This document shows positions 51,981-60,314 of a DNA stretch of 64,000 bases, piece by piece. Under the pieces are notes generated by a model. The model did not search any database. It was not told where the DNA came from and was given only the letters and a program-made list of their open reading frames with translations. Both the position numbers and the translations under genes were made by a program. Each line of letters opens with the position of its first letter. The stretch's first letter is position 1. Source of the stretch: Pseudomonas sp. K2I15 (GTDB taxonomy: Bacteria; Pseudomonadota; Gammaproteobacteria; Pseudomonadales; Pseudomonadaceae); contig NZ_NIXO01000004.1 in NCBI RefSeq assembly GCF_002204795.1, forward strand, positions 103,743-167,742, read 5' to 3'.

Positions 51981-53458
51981 TCAACCAATTCCAGGCTGAT
52001 GTTGTTCTGCGTGTTGATCTTGCGATACAGCTCGGCATCGGTCTCCAGGACCTTTTCCCGAGCCGGGAAGATCTCGTGCAGCTTGGTTGCCCACTCACCG
52101 GCGGTTTTTTCCGGGAAGCAGCGTTCGATCAGTTCCAGCATGATCGACACGGTCACCGAAGCGCCCGGGGATGCGCCCAGCAGGGCGGCCAACGAACCGT
52201 CCTTGGCCGCAACCAGTTCGGTGCCGAATTGCAGCACGCCGCCTTTCTTCGGGTCTTTCTTGATGATCTGCACCCGTTGGCCGGCCACTTCCAGGCGCCA
52301 GTCTTCGGCTTTCGCTTCAGGGTAGAAGCGGCGCAGGGATTCAAGGCGCTGCTCCATGGACTGGCGCACTTCGCTGACCAGGTACTTGGTCAGGTCCATG
52401 TTGTCCCGGGCCACGGCCAGCATCGGGCCGATGTTGCCGGCACGAATCGACATGGGCAGGTCAAGGAACGAGCCGTGCTTGAGGAACTTGGTGGTGAAGC
52501 CGGCGTATGGCCCGAACAGCAGGGACTTCTTGCCATCGACCACACGGGTGTCGAGGTGCGGCACCGACATCGGTGGCGAACCCACGGCAGCCTGGCTGTA
52601 GACCTTGGCCTGGTGGTGTTTGACCACTTCCGGGTTGTCGCAACGCAGCCACTGGCCGCTGACCGGGAAGCCACCAAAACCTTTGCTTTCTTCGATGCCC
52701 GAGGCTTGCAGCAGCGGCAGGGCCGCGCCACCGGCGCCGAGGAACACGAACTTGGCGTCCACATCACGGGAATTGCCGCTGTTGACGTCCTTGATGCTCA
52801 CGGTCCAGCCGGCGCCGTTGCGCTTGAGGCCGGTGACGCGCTTGCTGTACTTGACCTGGGCATCCGGCGCGCTGGTCAGGTGCGAGAGCAACTGGTTGGT
52901 CAGGGCGCCGAAGTTGACGTCGGTGCCGTTCATCACGCGGGTGGCGGCGATTTTTTCGTCCAGCGGGCGGCCGGGCATCATCAGCGGCATCCACTCGGCC
53001 ATCTCGCTGCGGTCTTCGGTGTAGTGCATGTCCGAGAACGCGTGGTGCTGGCTGAGGGTTTCAAAGCGCTTCTTGAGGAACGACACGCCTTTCTCGCCCT
53101 GCACGAAGCTCAGGTGTGGCACGGGGCTGATAAAGGACTTGGACGAGCCAAAGGTGCCTTTCTTGGTCAGGTAAGCCCAGAACTGCTTCGACACCTCGAA
53201 TTGGGTGTTGATGTGCACGGCTTTCTTGATGTCGATGGAGCCGTCGCCCGCCTGCGGTGTGTAGTTCAGCTCACACAGGCCGGCGTGGCCGGTACCGGCG
53301 TTGTTCCACGGGTTGGAACTTTCCGCGGCACCCGAGTCCATCAGCTCAACGACTTCCAGCTTGAGGCCGGGGTCGAGCTCTTTGAGCAGTACGGCGAGGG
53401 TGGCACTCATGATGCCCGCACCTACCAGTACTACGTCGACTGCTTCGTTATGCGCCAT
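51923..53458 (-). CDS. mqo: Malate:quinone oxidoreductase
   Basis: 511-aa FAD enzyme on the inner face of the membrane, oxidising malate to oxaloacetate and reducing quinone; the main malate-oxidising route in many pseudomonads. The FAD Rossmann motif [16 protein letters not shown] is at residues 10-25, and [20 protein letters not shown] follows. GGAG lies 9 bases before ATG. The last 19 residues (493-511) come from a REP arm and spacer rather than from the family core. The paralogue may be MqoB-like by its neighbourhood. Confidence 0.95.
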   Translation of the reverse strand: MAHNEAVDVVLVGAGIMSATLAVLLKELDPGLKLEVVELMDSGAAESSNPWNNAGTGHAGLCELNYTPQAGDGSIDIKKAVHINTQFEVSKQFWAYLTKKGTFGSSKSFISPVPHLSFVQGEKGVSFLKKRFETLSQHHAFSDMHYTEDRSEMAEWMPLMMPGRPLDEKIAATRVMNGTDVNFGALTNQLLSHLTSAPDAQVKYSKRVTGLKRNGAGWTVSIKDVNSGNSRDVDAKFVFLGAGGAALPLLQASGIEESKGFGGFPVSGQWLRCDNPEVVKHHQAKVYSQAAVGSPPMSVPHLDTRVVDGKKSLLFGPYAGFTTKFLKHGSFLDLPMSIRAGNIGPMLAVARDNMDLTKYLVSEVRQSMEQRLESLRRFYPEAKAEDWRLEVAGQRVQIIKKDPKKGGVLQFGTELVAAKDGSLAALLGASPGASVTVSIMLELIERCFPEKTAGEWATKLHEIFPAREKVLETDAELYRKINTQNNISLELVDAGASLLAKNVNDDAARLV

Positions 53459-53563
53459 TTAACGCGTCTCCAAAATCTGCAGCACCAAATTGACGGCATG
53501 GCTGCCAGGAGTGACGGGGCGGTTCACGTGATGCCCCAGGTTACCCATGGCCAGGATCGCCAT
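53459..53563 (-). CDS. Possible 34-aa upstream peptide coupled to mqo
   Basis: A reading frame from ATG 53563 ends with TAA directly before the mqo ATG (TAAATG). Product begins MAILAMGNLGHHVNRP and ends VLQILETR. GAAGA lies 7 bases before the ATG. Codon use resembles coding DNA, and the abutting stop/start would allow re-initiation at mqo. No homologue is known to me, so it may be a leader peptide or chance. Confidence 0.35.
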   Translation of the reverse strand: MAILAMGNLGHHVNRPVTPGSHAVNLVLQILETR

Positions 53564-54184
53564 GTCCGATTCTTCGCAATTTATCGCAAGCGGACGCTGC
53601 CGACCGGGCCTGATCTGCGTATGAACGCATTTAAGGGCGCCTGTGGCAATTCGACTTATGGTCAAGCTCGTCCGATCGTGCAACCAAATCCGTAGCGGAC
53701 AGGCTTCAAGCTCCGGTTCTTGAGGAGTACTCGGTCCTGTGTGGTGAGGCTGTTCCAGACGCTGATGGTGCTTGTACAAACGCAAAACTATTCATTTGCT
53801 CGCCACACTCTTGTGAAGTTGTGAAAACCCGTTTTTTTCACGCTCTTTTGAAGACGTGAACCTCAAAAAAGGGCTGCCCCAGCCTGGCACCTGGCCCGAA
53901 ATCACTGCCGGCAAGCGGCAAAACGGGCAAACAACTCAAGTGGCCGAGCGCATGGCAGCTCTGGCAGATTCGGGTAAAGACGATGGTTTGCAGAGAAAAC
54001 AGCAAGCTCGCCAGCTTCACTCGATCTGTGTGGGCGGCTCTCTGTGGGCGGTGCGGGGAGCTAATACCAGGGCATTAGCGATGCTGCGAGGCCCGATCAG
54101 GAGACGTCCTTATAATCGGGGGGAGATTGTAGCGAAGAAATGCGCGCAAATGGACGTGTTTAATGACTTTTATTAGCACTCTGG
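53564..54184. other. 620-base region without a convincing gene
   Basis: The mqo promoter region lies at its left. Poly-T and GTGAA-rich sequence (TTGTGAAGTTGTGAAAAC) occurs near 53810-53840. A good -10 (CTTATAATCG, 54109-54118) points right and is followed by GGGGGGAGATTGTAGCG; no clear -35 precedes it. A 106-codon frame from a GTG near 53856 has no family features and is not called. I see no tRNA or terminator; an sRNA or a long leader is possible. Confidence 0.5.
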
Positions 54185-54418
54185 TCAGGAGGCCAACGCG
54201 TGCCCTGGCTGTGACTGCGAAAGCCGTGGGCTGACACGGGCGCTGGCCGGCAGCGGGCGGTGCATCCAGCTCAGGCGAGTCTCTTCGACTTCGACCCAGC
54301 CTTCACCGACGGGCGGAAGGCTGCACTGCTTGAAGGCCTGGCAGCAGCCCCGGGCATCGAGCAGGGCAAAGTGGCGATGACTGGCGTGGGAAAAGAACAA
54401 TGATTTGAGAAGGCGCAT
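54185..54418 (-). CDS. Small conserved Pseudomonas hypothetical protein
   Basis: 77-aa protein, MRLLKSLFFSHASHRHFALL at the N-terminus, then a Cys pair and WVEVEETRLSWMH. Cys/His/Trp-rich, no signal peptide. I have an impression of similar short proteins near mqo in other pseudomonads, but no domain is known. The ribosome site is weak, so the start is uncertain. Confidence 0.5.
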   Translation of the reverse strand: MRLLKSLFFSHASHRHFALLDARGCCQAFKQCSLPPVGEGWVEVEETRLSWMHRPLPASARVSPRLSQSQPGHALAS

Positions 54419-54602
54419 GGTTTTGTACCCGGTTCGTTACATGCTGCAAAGGTTGGCAGTCTGGCATGACATTGAGGTGACGGTTCTGTGTGAAAATTGT
54501 AATTTCGCCGACAGTTCAGCCACCGTTCAGGAATTCTGGTGAGTGGCGAGCGCTCACCGTTATACTGGCGCCCTGTTTGCATCTAGTCCTGGAGAAATGA
54601 GT

Positions 54603-55187
54603 ATGTTGCAACGCCTGTTGTTCGGTTTGATCACTGTGACCAGTTTGACCCTGGTTGGCTGCGCCCACAGCCCGCAACAACTCAGCCCGCAACCGAAAAT
54701 CACCACTCAGTTGGCGCCTGTCGGCCATGGCCAGCCGGTGTCGGTGCGTGTGGTTGACGGGCGTCCGTCGCCGACCCTCGGCACCCGTGGCGGCCTGTAC
54801 CCGGAAACCAGCGCCATCACGGTGACCGGTGCCGACGTGCTGCCCAAGCTGCAAGCCCAGGCCGAAGCGGCTGTGCGCCTGCTGGGCTTTACTCCGGCCA
54901 ACTCGCCTGGTGCTCCACAACTGACCATTACCCTGGCCGAGCTGAAGTATCAGTCGCCCAAGGAAGGCCTATACGTGACAGAGGCCACCATCGGTGCGAC
55001 CTTCAAGTCCGACGTGACTGCCGGCACCCGTCGCTACAGCGGCCGTTACGGCGCGTCCCTGGACCAGCGCTTCGGCATGGCGCCGAACCAGGAAACCAAC
55101 ACCAAGCTGGTCAGCGATGTGTTGAGCGATGCCCTGACGCGCCTGTTCAAGGACCCGAGCATCGGTTCGCTTCTCAGCTCGCAATAA
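54603..55187 (+). CDS. YajG-family lipoprotein
   Basis: 194-aa outer-membrane lipoprotein candidate: signal MLQRLLFGLITVTSLTLVGC with Cys20 as lipid site, then a mature domain of the YajG type (VRVVDGRPSPTLGTRGG; LVSDVLSDALTRLFKD). Function in the family is unknown. GGAG is 9 bases before ATG 54603; an ATG at 54597 is an alternative. A terminator follows. Confidence 0.82.
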   Translation: MLQRLLFGLITVTSLTLVGCAHSPQQLSPQPKITTQLAPVGHGQPVSVRVVDGRPSPTLGTRGGLYPETSAITVTGADVLPKLQAQAEAAVRLLGFTPANSPGAPQLTITLAELKYQSPKEGLYVTEATIGATFKSDVTAGTRRYSGRYGASLDQRFGMAPNQETNTKLVSDVLSDALTRLFKDPSIGSLLSSQ

Positions 55188-55197
55188 CCGTCCATAA

Positions 55198-55230
55198 AAA
55201 ACCGGGCTCATCACTGAGCCCGGTTTTTTT
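55198..55230 (+). terminator. Terminator after the YajG-like gene
   Basis: AAAACCGGGCTCA-TCAC-TGAGCCCGGTTTT with a run of T on the plus side and A on the other, so it may serve both this gene and the convergent 69-aa gene. Confidence 0.92.
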
Positions 55231-55243
55231 ACGCCTGTAGGAT

Positions 55244-55453
55244 TCATGCCGCCGTTTCGACATAAAAGTCCAGCACACTGACCCCAGTCAGCAAATCCAG
55301 CTCGGGCAGGTCGGCATGCTGATGCCCGCCGAGGGCGCAGTACACCAGCCAGTGGCGGTCCTGCACATTGAACGCCAGGCCGCCCACCAGCGCCTCTTGT
55401 TCATCGCTTGGGGCGATCAGATACAGCCGATCCTGGTTCTGCGCGTGCAACAT
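55244..55453 (-). CDS. Conserved Pseudomonas hypothetical protein, 69 aa
   Basis: Small acidic protein (LYLIAPSDEQEALVGGLAFN; ELDLLTGVSVLDFYVET), likely cytoplasmic. GGGAG 6 bases before the ATG supports it as real. No domain recognised. Confidence 0.68.
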   Translation of the reverse strand: MLHAQNQDRLYLIAPSDEQEALVGGLAFNVQDRHWLVYCALGGHQHADLPELDLLTGVSVLDFYVETAA

Positions 55454-55633
55454 GACAAGCTCCCGGGCTTTAGAAGGGCAACAGAGTGGCTTGTTAAGGT
55501 GACGTTCAGGTGACGGGGTAAATTACTGGATACATTAGCCATCATGGGGAAGGAGCAATAACGCGCAGGCGGCGCATATCATTCAGGTTTGTATCTGAGC
55601 TGATACCAGGACACTGATACATTGGGGTTTGCG

Positions 55634-55891
55634 ATGTCGCTGACCGCACTACTGCTCAATTTCCTTGCCCTGTTGCTAGCCTGCCCGGCGGCCTGGCTGC
55701 TGTTTGTCACACGGCTGCGCGAACAGCGTGCGATGGCCAGGCTTGCCGCGCAAAGCGAGCTGCGCGCTATCGATCAACCGATGCTGTTTCTTGATGTGCT
55801 GACGCAGCGTACCCATCGCCTGTTCTACCGGCTGGGCTTTGTCTGTCTTGGGCTGGCGTTGCTGGTGTCCTGGATCAGTACCCGATTGTAA
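55634..55891 (+). CDS. Small hypothetical membrane protein
   Basis: 85-aa protein with two transmembrane helices (about 4-24 and 66-82) linked by a charged loop (TRLREQRAMARLAAQSELRA). Likely a small inner-membrane protein with both ends on one side. GGGG lies 6 bases before ATG 55634. No family known to me. Confidence 0.65.
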   Translation: MSLTALLLNFLALLLACPAAWLLFVTRLREQRAMARLAAQSELRAIDQPMLFLDVLTQRTHRLFYRLGFVCLGLALLVSWISTRL

Positions 55892-55909
55892 GAACACCCT
55901 AAAAACAAA

Positions 55910-55998
55910 TGTGGGAGCGGGCTTGCTCGCGAAAGCGCAGTGTCAGTCAATACGTGCTTGGCTGATCCACCGTCTTCGCGAGCAAGCCCGCTCCCACA
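55910..55998. repeat. Paired REP palindrome (GTGGGAGCGGGCTTGCTCGCGAA type)
   Basis: TGTGGGAGCGGGCTTGCTCG and its inverted copy ending CCCGCTCCCACA, about 40 bases apart, between the small membrane protein and the acyltransferase gene. Confidence 0.88.
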
Positions 55999-56026
55999 TT
56001 GGGTTTGCTCTGTTGCTCTGACCGGG

Positions 56027-57190
56027 TTACAGGGCAATCCCTGCCTTGACCCGGTACTGGTTCCTCACCGGCGTCGCGTATTGCAGCACCATGTACGGCC
56101 GATGCTCGGCCGGGCACGCATTCAAACGCCGCTCCCACTCCGCTTTAGCCTTGGCCAACTCATCCGCCGGGAATACCTCGGCTGCGGTCGGCACCTGCAA
56201 TTGCGGGTCGGCATCGCTCCATTGTGCGTAGGCCAGGTAATGCACCGGGAACAAGCGATAACCGCCCAGAATTTGCCGGTCCATTTCGATCGCCAACAGT
56301 TTGGTGTCTTCGAACGCCTCGGTGATCGGCGGCGCGAAGTTGACGTGCACCCGGCCTTTGTAGCCGGTAATGCCCAGCGCAATGCTCACGTCATCTTCCC
56401 CTGGCGCCTTGCTGTAGGTGCCGGTGGTGGCGCGGATGTACAGCTCGCGGGCCTTGGCTGCGTCGCACGGGTCGTACTCGTAGCTGATGGACACCGGCGT
56501 CAGGTTCAGTGACTGGATGACCTCGGCGAACGGCTCGTCCTTGCGGCTCATGTGGAACATCTTGAGGATCGCCGACTCGGTGCGATCATCCCCATCCTTG
56601 GCGCGACCTTCGGCCTGGGCGATCCAGATCGACTGGCAGTCGTTGCGAATCGAATGGTTGATGTAGGCCGACAGCAGCTGATAAGCGGCCATCTTCTCTT
56701 TACGCCCGGTGATCGAGCGGTGCACGATAAAACTTTTGTTCAGGCGCATCAGGTCGCTGACAAACGGCTTTTGCAGCAGGTTGTCACCGATGGCGATGCG
56801 CGGTGTCGGCAGGCCGGCGTGGTACACGGCGTAGTTGACGAAGGCCGGGTCCATCACGATGTCGCGGTGGTTGGCCAGGAACAGGTAGGCACTGCCGGAC
56901 TTGAACTGCTCGACGCCGGTGTAGGTCACGCCGTCGGTTGCCCGCTCGATGGTGTGGTCGACGTAAAATTCGACTTTGTCCTGTAGCGTGGCCACGGTAG
57001 TGACGCCGGCGAACTCACGGCGCAGTTTGTGGGCGATCATCGGCTTGAGCAGCCAGCCAAAGGTGCCGGCAAAGCGCGGGAAGCGAAAGTGGGTCAATAT
57101 GTCCAGAAAGGCCTTGTCACTGAACAGCCGGGCCAGCACTGCCGGGACTTCGCTGTCGTTGTAAGGTCGGATGGTATCGAATTCGCCCAT
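56027..57190 (-). CDS. Glycerolipid acyltransferase-family protein
   Basis: 387-aa protein with the acyltransferase block FLANHRDIVMDPAFVNY; His108 and Asp110 (or Asp114) stand where the catalytic HX4D-type motif is found, though the spacing differs from the textbook motif. The later SIWIAQAEGRAKDGDDRTE resembles the substrate-binding block of PlsB/PlsC enzymes (it reads EGRAKDG for EGTRS). Probably acylates glycerol-phosphate or a lipid precursor at the membrane. Two adjacent ATG codons make the start uncertain by one residue. Confidence 0.75.
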   Translation of the reverse strand: MGEFDTIRPYNDSEVPAVLARLFSDKAFLDILTHFRFPRFAGTFGWLLKPMIAHKLRREFAGVTTVATLQDKVEFYVDHTIERATDGVTYTGVEQFKSGSAYLFLANHRDIVMDPAFVNYAVYHAGLPTPRIAIGDNLLQKPFVSDLMRLNKSFIVHRSITGRKEKMAAYQLLSAYINHSIRNDCQSIWIAQAEGRAKDGDDRTESAILKMFHMSRKDEPFAEVIQSLNLTPVSISYEYDPCDAAKARELYIRATTGTYSKAPGEDDVSIALGITGYKGRVHVNFAPPITEAFEDTKLLAIEMDRQILGGYRLFPVHYLAYAQWSDADPQLQVPTAAEVFPADELAKAKAEWERRLNACPAEHRPYMVLQYATPVRNQYRVKAGIAL

Positions 57191-57334
57191 CATGCTCTCT
57201 TGTTAGAAACGGCTAGGGTAAGTAAAGGTTTGGATCAATAAATATCAGGGCGTGGTCCAGGCAATTGGTCGGGACGAAAAATAGCCCTGTAAATAGACCG
57301 GCGATTATACGCACAAGTCACCTTGGAGACCGCG

Positions 57335-57514
57335 ATGGAAGAGGAGTCGTACGAATGTCCTTATTGTGGAGAGGTAGTCACGGCGTTACTGGACCTGTCG
57401 GGGGGCGATCAGGAATATATAGAAGACTGCCCGGTATGCTGCCGGCCCATTACGTTCGACCTGCAGGTGCATGGCAGCGAATGGATGCTCTACGTGCGCA
57501 GCGAGAACGAATAA
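57335..57514 (+). CDS. CPXCG-motif cysteine-rich protein
   Basis: 59-aa protein with two Cys pairs: YECPYCGEVV and EDCPVCCRPI, a zinc-ribbon-like pattern. This matches the CPXCG-motif cysteine-rich protein family found in many proteobacteria, function unknown. GGAG is 7 bases before ATG 57335. A DUF2007 gene follows by 10 bases. Confidence 0.85.
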   Translation: MEEESYECPYCGEVVTALLDLSGGDQEYIEDCPVCCRPITFDLQVHGSEWMLYVRSENE

Positions 57515-57524
57515 AGGTACGCCC

Positions 57525-57785
57525 ATGCAGCGAATCTACGAGCCGGAAAACCTGATGGAAGGCGAGCTGCTGCAAGGCATGCTCGAAAGCGAGGGCATCA
57601 CCGCGCACCTGGTGGGGCGCGATTTGCTCGGTGGCACCGGCGAACTGCCGATCTACGGCCTGCTGGCGCTGGCGGTGGAGAACGACCAGGCCGCCTACGC
57701 CCGTGAGCTGATCACCGCCTACAACGAGGCGCAACCGGTGCCGGGGGATGAACCCGACAGCTTTCCCGACGTGTTGGTCTGTTAG
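57525..57785 (+). CDS. DUF2007 domain (putative signal-transducing) protein
   Basis: 86-aa protein (RIYEPENLMEGELLQGMLES; ITAHLVGRDLLGGTGELP), the DUF2007 family, which is predicted to sense or bind small ligands. The alpha-beta fold resembles a PII-like half domain. Likely cotranscribed with the CPXCG gene and possibly the SRAP gene 36 bases later. Confidence 0.83.
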   Translation: MQRIYEPENLMEGELLQGMLESEGITAHLVGRDLLGGTGELPIYGLLALAVENDQAAYARELITAYNEAQPVPGDEPDSFPDVLVC

Positions 57786-57821
57786 GCTGTCGGCCAGTTT
57801 CTCCAAGAGTCGTGTTGCCCC

Positions 57822-58442
57822 ATGTGTGGACGTTATGCCCTGTTTCGCTGGAACCCCACGTTTGCTGCCTTGCCGGGCTTTCCGGCCGACCAGCAGGCCC
57901 AGTGGAACATTTCTCCCAATGATTCGGTGCTGATCCAGCGCCTGAGTGACGGCCAGCACACCCTGGCGCGGGCGCGCTGGGGCCTGACGCCGCCCTGGCT
58001 GACCGACCTCTCTCGCACCCCTGCCCATGCCCGGGCGGAAACCCTGGCCGAGCAACCGATGTTTCGCGAAGCCTTTCGCCAGCGCCGCTGCTTATTGCCC
58101 GCCAATGGCTTCTACGAATGGCGCGGCACCCAGCGCAAGCGCCCGTACTGGCTGACGCCGGGGGAGGGCAGCACGCTGTTTTTTGCGGCGATCTGGGAAG
58201 CGTATCCGGTGCAGGAACAGGTGTGGTTGAGTACGGCGGTGGTGACCCAGGCCGCGCAGAGTCAGCGCCGCCCGCTCATTCTGGACGCAGCGGGGCAGGA
58301 AGCCTGGCTGAACCCCGAGACACCGTTGCACACCCTGCAGGCATTGTTGGCCGGTGAACCCACCGCGTTGCGCGAGCGGGTGCTGGCCAATATGGTCAAC
58401 GACCCGAAACTCAACGGGCCGGAGTGTTTGACGCCGGGTTAA
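57822..58442 (+). CDS. SRAP-family (YedK/HMCES-like) protein with altered active site
   Basis: 206-aa protein. Canonical SRAP proteins covalently shield abasic sites in single-stranded DNA through Cys2. Here Cys2 (MCGRYALF) and Glu99 (NGFYEW, equal to E. coli YedK Glu105) are present. Asn75 of YedK aligns with His69 (PAHARAETL) and His160 with Ser147 (QSQRRPLIL, YedK IHDRRPLVL); the loop before it is six residues shorter. Length and WGLTPPW are normal. It may still bind abasic DNA but release it differently. No SOS-box was identified. Confidence 0.82.
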   Translation: MCGRYALFRWNPTFAALPGFPADQQAQWNISPNDSVLIQRLSDGQHTLARARWGLTPPWLTDLSRTPAHARAETLAEQPMFREAFRQRRCLLPANGFYEWRGTQRKRPYWLTPGEGSTLFFAAIWEAYPVQEQVWLSTAVVTQAAQSQRRPLILDAAGQEAWLNPETPLHTLQALLAGEPTALRERVLANMVNDPKLNGPECLTPG

Positions 58443-58608
58443 GCCTTGAGGTTATTGATCAACCGCCACTGCTGCGCCGATTCGGGTGTTTGTGATTTTT
58501 TCGACAGTGTGGGATATGTCTGAAATCCGACGGCTACACGTCTTTTGTATCTGGCGCCGATACAATTGGCCGACTACGATACGCGCCATGTTTCCAGGGA
58601 GCAGGTTG

Positions 58609-59427
58609 ATGAAAAAGACAGTGGCGGTATGTGCGTTGGGTGCGGCGGTATTGCTCGCCGGTTGCCAGTCGGTTAACACCACCAGCGGCGGTGCCGTTGG
58701 GGTAGAGCGCAAGCAGTACATGTTCAGCATGTTGTCGAGCCAGGAAGTCGACCAGATGTATGCGCAGTCCTACCAGCAGACGCTGGGTGACGCCAGCGGC
58801 AAAGGCCTGGTGGACAAGACCAGTGCCAACGCCAAGCGTGTGCAGGCGATTGCCAACCGCTTGATCGCCCAGGCCCCTACGTTCCGGCCGGATGCGGCGC
58901 AGTGGAAGTGGGAAGTGAACCTGATCAAAAGTGACGAGATGAACGCCAACTGCGGGCCTGGCGGCAAGATCTTTGTCTACAGCGCGTTGATCGACAATCT
59001 CAAACTGACTGACGATGAACTCGCCGCCGTGATGGGCCATGAAATTGCCCACGCCTTGCGCGAACACGGCCGCGAAGCCATGTCCAAGGCCTACGGTATC
59101 GAGATGGCGAAGCAGGGTGCCGGTGCGTTGTTCGGCTTGGGTCAGGACAGCATGGCGCTGGCCGATACCGTGGCCAACTACGGCATGACCTTGCCCAACA
59201 GTCGCAGCAATGAAAACGAAGCAGACCTGATCGGCCTGGAGTTGTCGGCGCGTGCCGGTTACAACCCGAACGCGGCGATTACGCTGTGGAACAAAATGGC
59301 CAAGGCCTCGGAAGGCTCGCCACCTGAGTTCATGAGCACTCACCCGGCTTCCAGCAGTCGGATCGCCTCTTTGGAAGCGGCAATTCCGAAGGTGATGCCG
59401 TTGTATCAGCAGTCCAAAAAATCCTGA
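58609..59427 (+). CDS. M48-family lipoprotein metalloprotease
   Basis: 272-aa protease with a lipoprotein signal (MKKTVAVCALGAAVLLAGC, Cys19) and zinc motif HEIAH (His144, Glu145, His148); ENEADLIGLELSARAGY supplies the third zinc ligand. This is the LoiP/YcaL-type periplasmic protease group that degrades misfolded outer-membrane proteins. The ATG at 58609 is chosen by the signal peptide; longer readings are not supported. Confidence 0.92.
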   Translation: MKKTVAVCALGAAVLLAGCQSVNTTSGGAVGVERKQYMFSMLSSQEVDQMYAQSYQQTLGDASGKGLVDKTSANAKRVQAIANRLIAQAPTFRPDAAQWKWEVNLIKSDEMNANCGPGGKIFVYSALIDNLKLTDDELAAVMGHEIAHALREHGREAMSKAYGIEMAKQGAGALFGLGQDSMALADTVANYGMTLPNSRSNENEADLIGLELSARAGYNPNAAITLWNKMAKASEGSPPEFMSTHPASSSRIASLEAAIPKVMPLYQQSKKS

Positions 59428-59432
59428 AAGTG

Positions 59433-59463
59433 GCCCTTCCCACGCAATGCGTGGGAAGGGCCT
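59433..59463. terminator. Palindrome between convergent protease and exporter genes
   Basis: GGCCCTTCCCACGC-A-ATGCGTGGGAAGGGCC (near-perfect stem). No long T-run on the plus side, so termination is plausible rather than certain. Confidence 0.6.
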
Positions 59464-59470
59464 GGCTTAA

Positions 59471-60055
59471 CTAGATCCAGCCACTGCTCTGCATGGCCTT
59501 GTACACCGCAACAATGGCCAGGATGAAAAACGCCGTAGCCGCCAGTCGACGAATCAGCGTCAGCGGCAATTTATCCGCCGCAAAATTCCCCGCCAGCACC
59601 ACCGGTACGTTGGCAATCAACATGCCCAGGGTCGTGCCGATAATCACCAGCCACAGTTCCGGGTATTGCGCCGCGAGCATCACGGTAGCGATCTGGGTCT
59701 TGTCGCCGATTTCCGCCAGGAAGAAGGCGATCAGCGTGGTCAGGAATGGCCCGAACTTGCGTGAAGTACTGGCTTCGTCATCGTCGAGCTTGTCGGGTAC
59801 CAGGGTCCAAAGCGCCGTGGCGCAGAAACTCGCCGCAAGGACCCAGTGCAATACCGCATCCGAGAAGAAACTCCCGAACCAGGCCCCCACGGCACCGGCG
59901 GCCGCATGGTTGGCCAGGGTCGCGGCGACGATGCCGGCGATGATCGGCCAGGGTTTGCGAAAGCGTGCAGCGAGAATGAGTGCGAGCAGTTGCGTCTTGT
60001 CGCCAATTTCGGCCAAGGCAACGATTGCGGTAGGGACGAGCAGAGAATCCAGCAT
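59471..60055 (-). CDS. TMEM165/GDT1-family cation exporter (UPF0016)
   Basis: 194-aa inner-membrane protein of six helices in two repeats, each with the family motif EIGDKTQ (residues about 16-22 and about 112-118). Members exchange Mn2+ or Ca2+ for protons. The gene is preceded by a manganese riboswitch, so manganese export (an MneA-like role) is the most likely function. That substrate is inferred from the riboswitch, not from the protein. Confidence 0.9.
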   Translation of the reverse strand: MLDSLLVPTAIVALAEIGDKTQLLALILAARFRKPWPIIAGIVAATLANHAAAGAVGAWFGSFFSDAVLHWVLAASFCATALWTLVPDKLDDDEASTSRKFGPFLTTLIAFFLAEIGDKTQIATVMLAAQYPELWLVIIGTTLGMLIANVPVVLAGNFAADKLPLTLIRRLAATAFFILAIVAVYKAMQSSGWI

Positions 60056-60063
60056 CAGGTAGG

Positions 60064-60134
60064 TTCCAGGGGCGGGTCGACACGGCTATGACACGTACAG
60101 CCTTCCCGCCCCGGGTAAGGTGTTCGTGTCATAG
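60064..60134 (-). promoter_or_regulatory. Predicted riboswitch expression platform
   Basis: The aptamer 3' end CTATGACACG (60125-60134, minus strand) is a perfect 10-base complement of CGTGTCATAG just downstream (60086-60095). GGGGCGGG (near 60105-60112) can also pair with CCCGCCCC (near 60068-60075), close to the start codon. The stems compete, so Mn2+ binding would expose or hide the ribosome site. Prediction from pairing only. Confidence 0.6.
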
Positions 60135-60260
60135 GTCTTGTCAAACCCCGGTCCGTCTGTGCGGACTCCTGGGTCGCATACGCCATGGCCTGTTGACCAA
60201 GTATGTTGACGTATGCCGGACGAGCATGGCGCTCGTGGGAGACTACTCCCCTAGGACGGA
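60125..60260 (-). ncRNA. yybP-ykoY (Mn2+) riboswitch aptamer
   Basis: On the minus strand the leader has the conserved blocks in order: GGGGAGTAG (60243-60251), CGTCAACATACTTGG (60197-60211) and GACAAGACC (60134-60142), as in E. coli mntP and alx leaders. These form the docked loops that bind Mn2+. It lies 70 bases before the exporter start. Confidence 0.9.
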
Positions 60261-60314
60261 GCGGATTCTGCCTAGGCAAAATCCATTCGGCAAGCCTTCT
60301 TTTGCAAAAAGAGT

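Noticed and set aside
53856..54176. 106-codon plus-strand frame starting at GTG
   Set aside because: No family features, unusual composition, no ribosome site; it also covers a promoter-like TATAAT.
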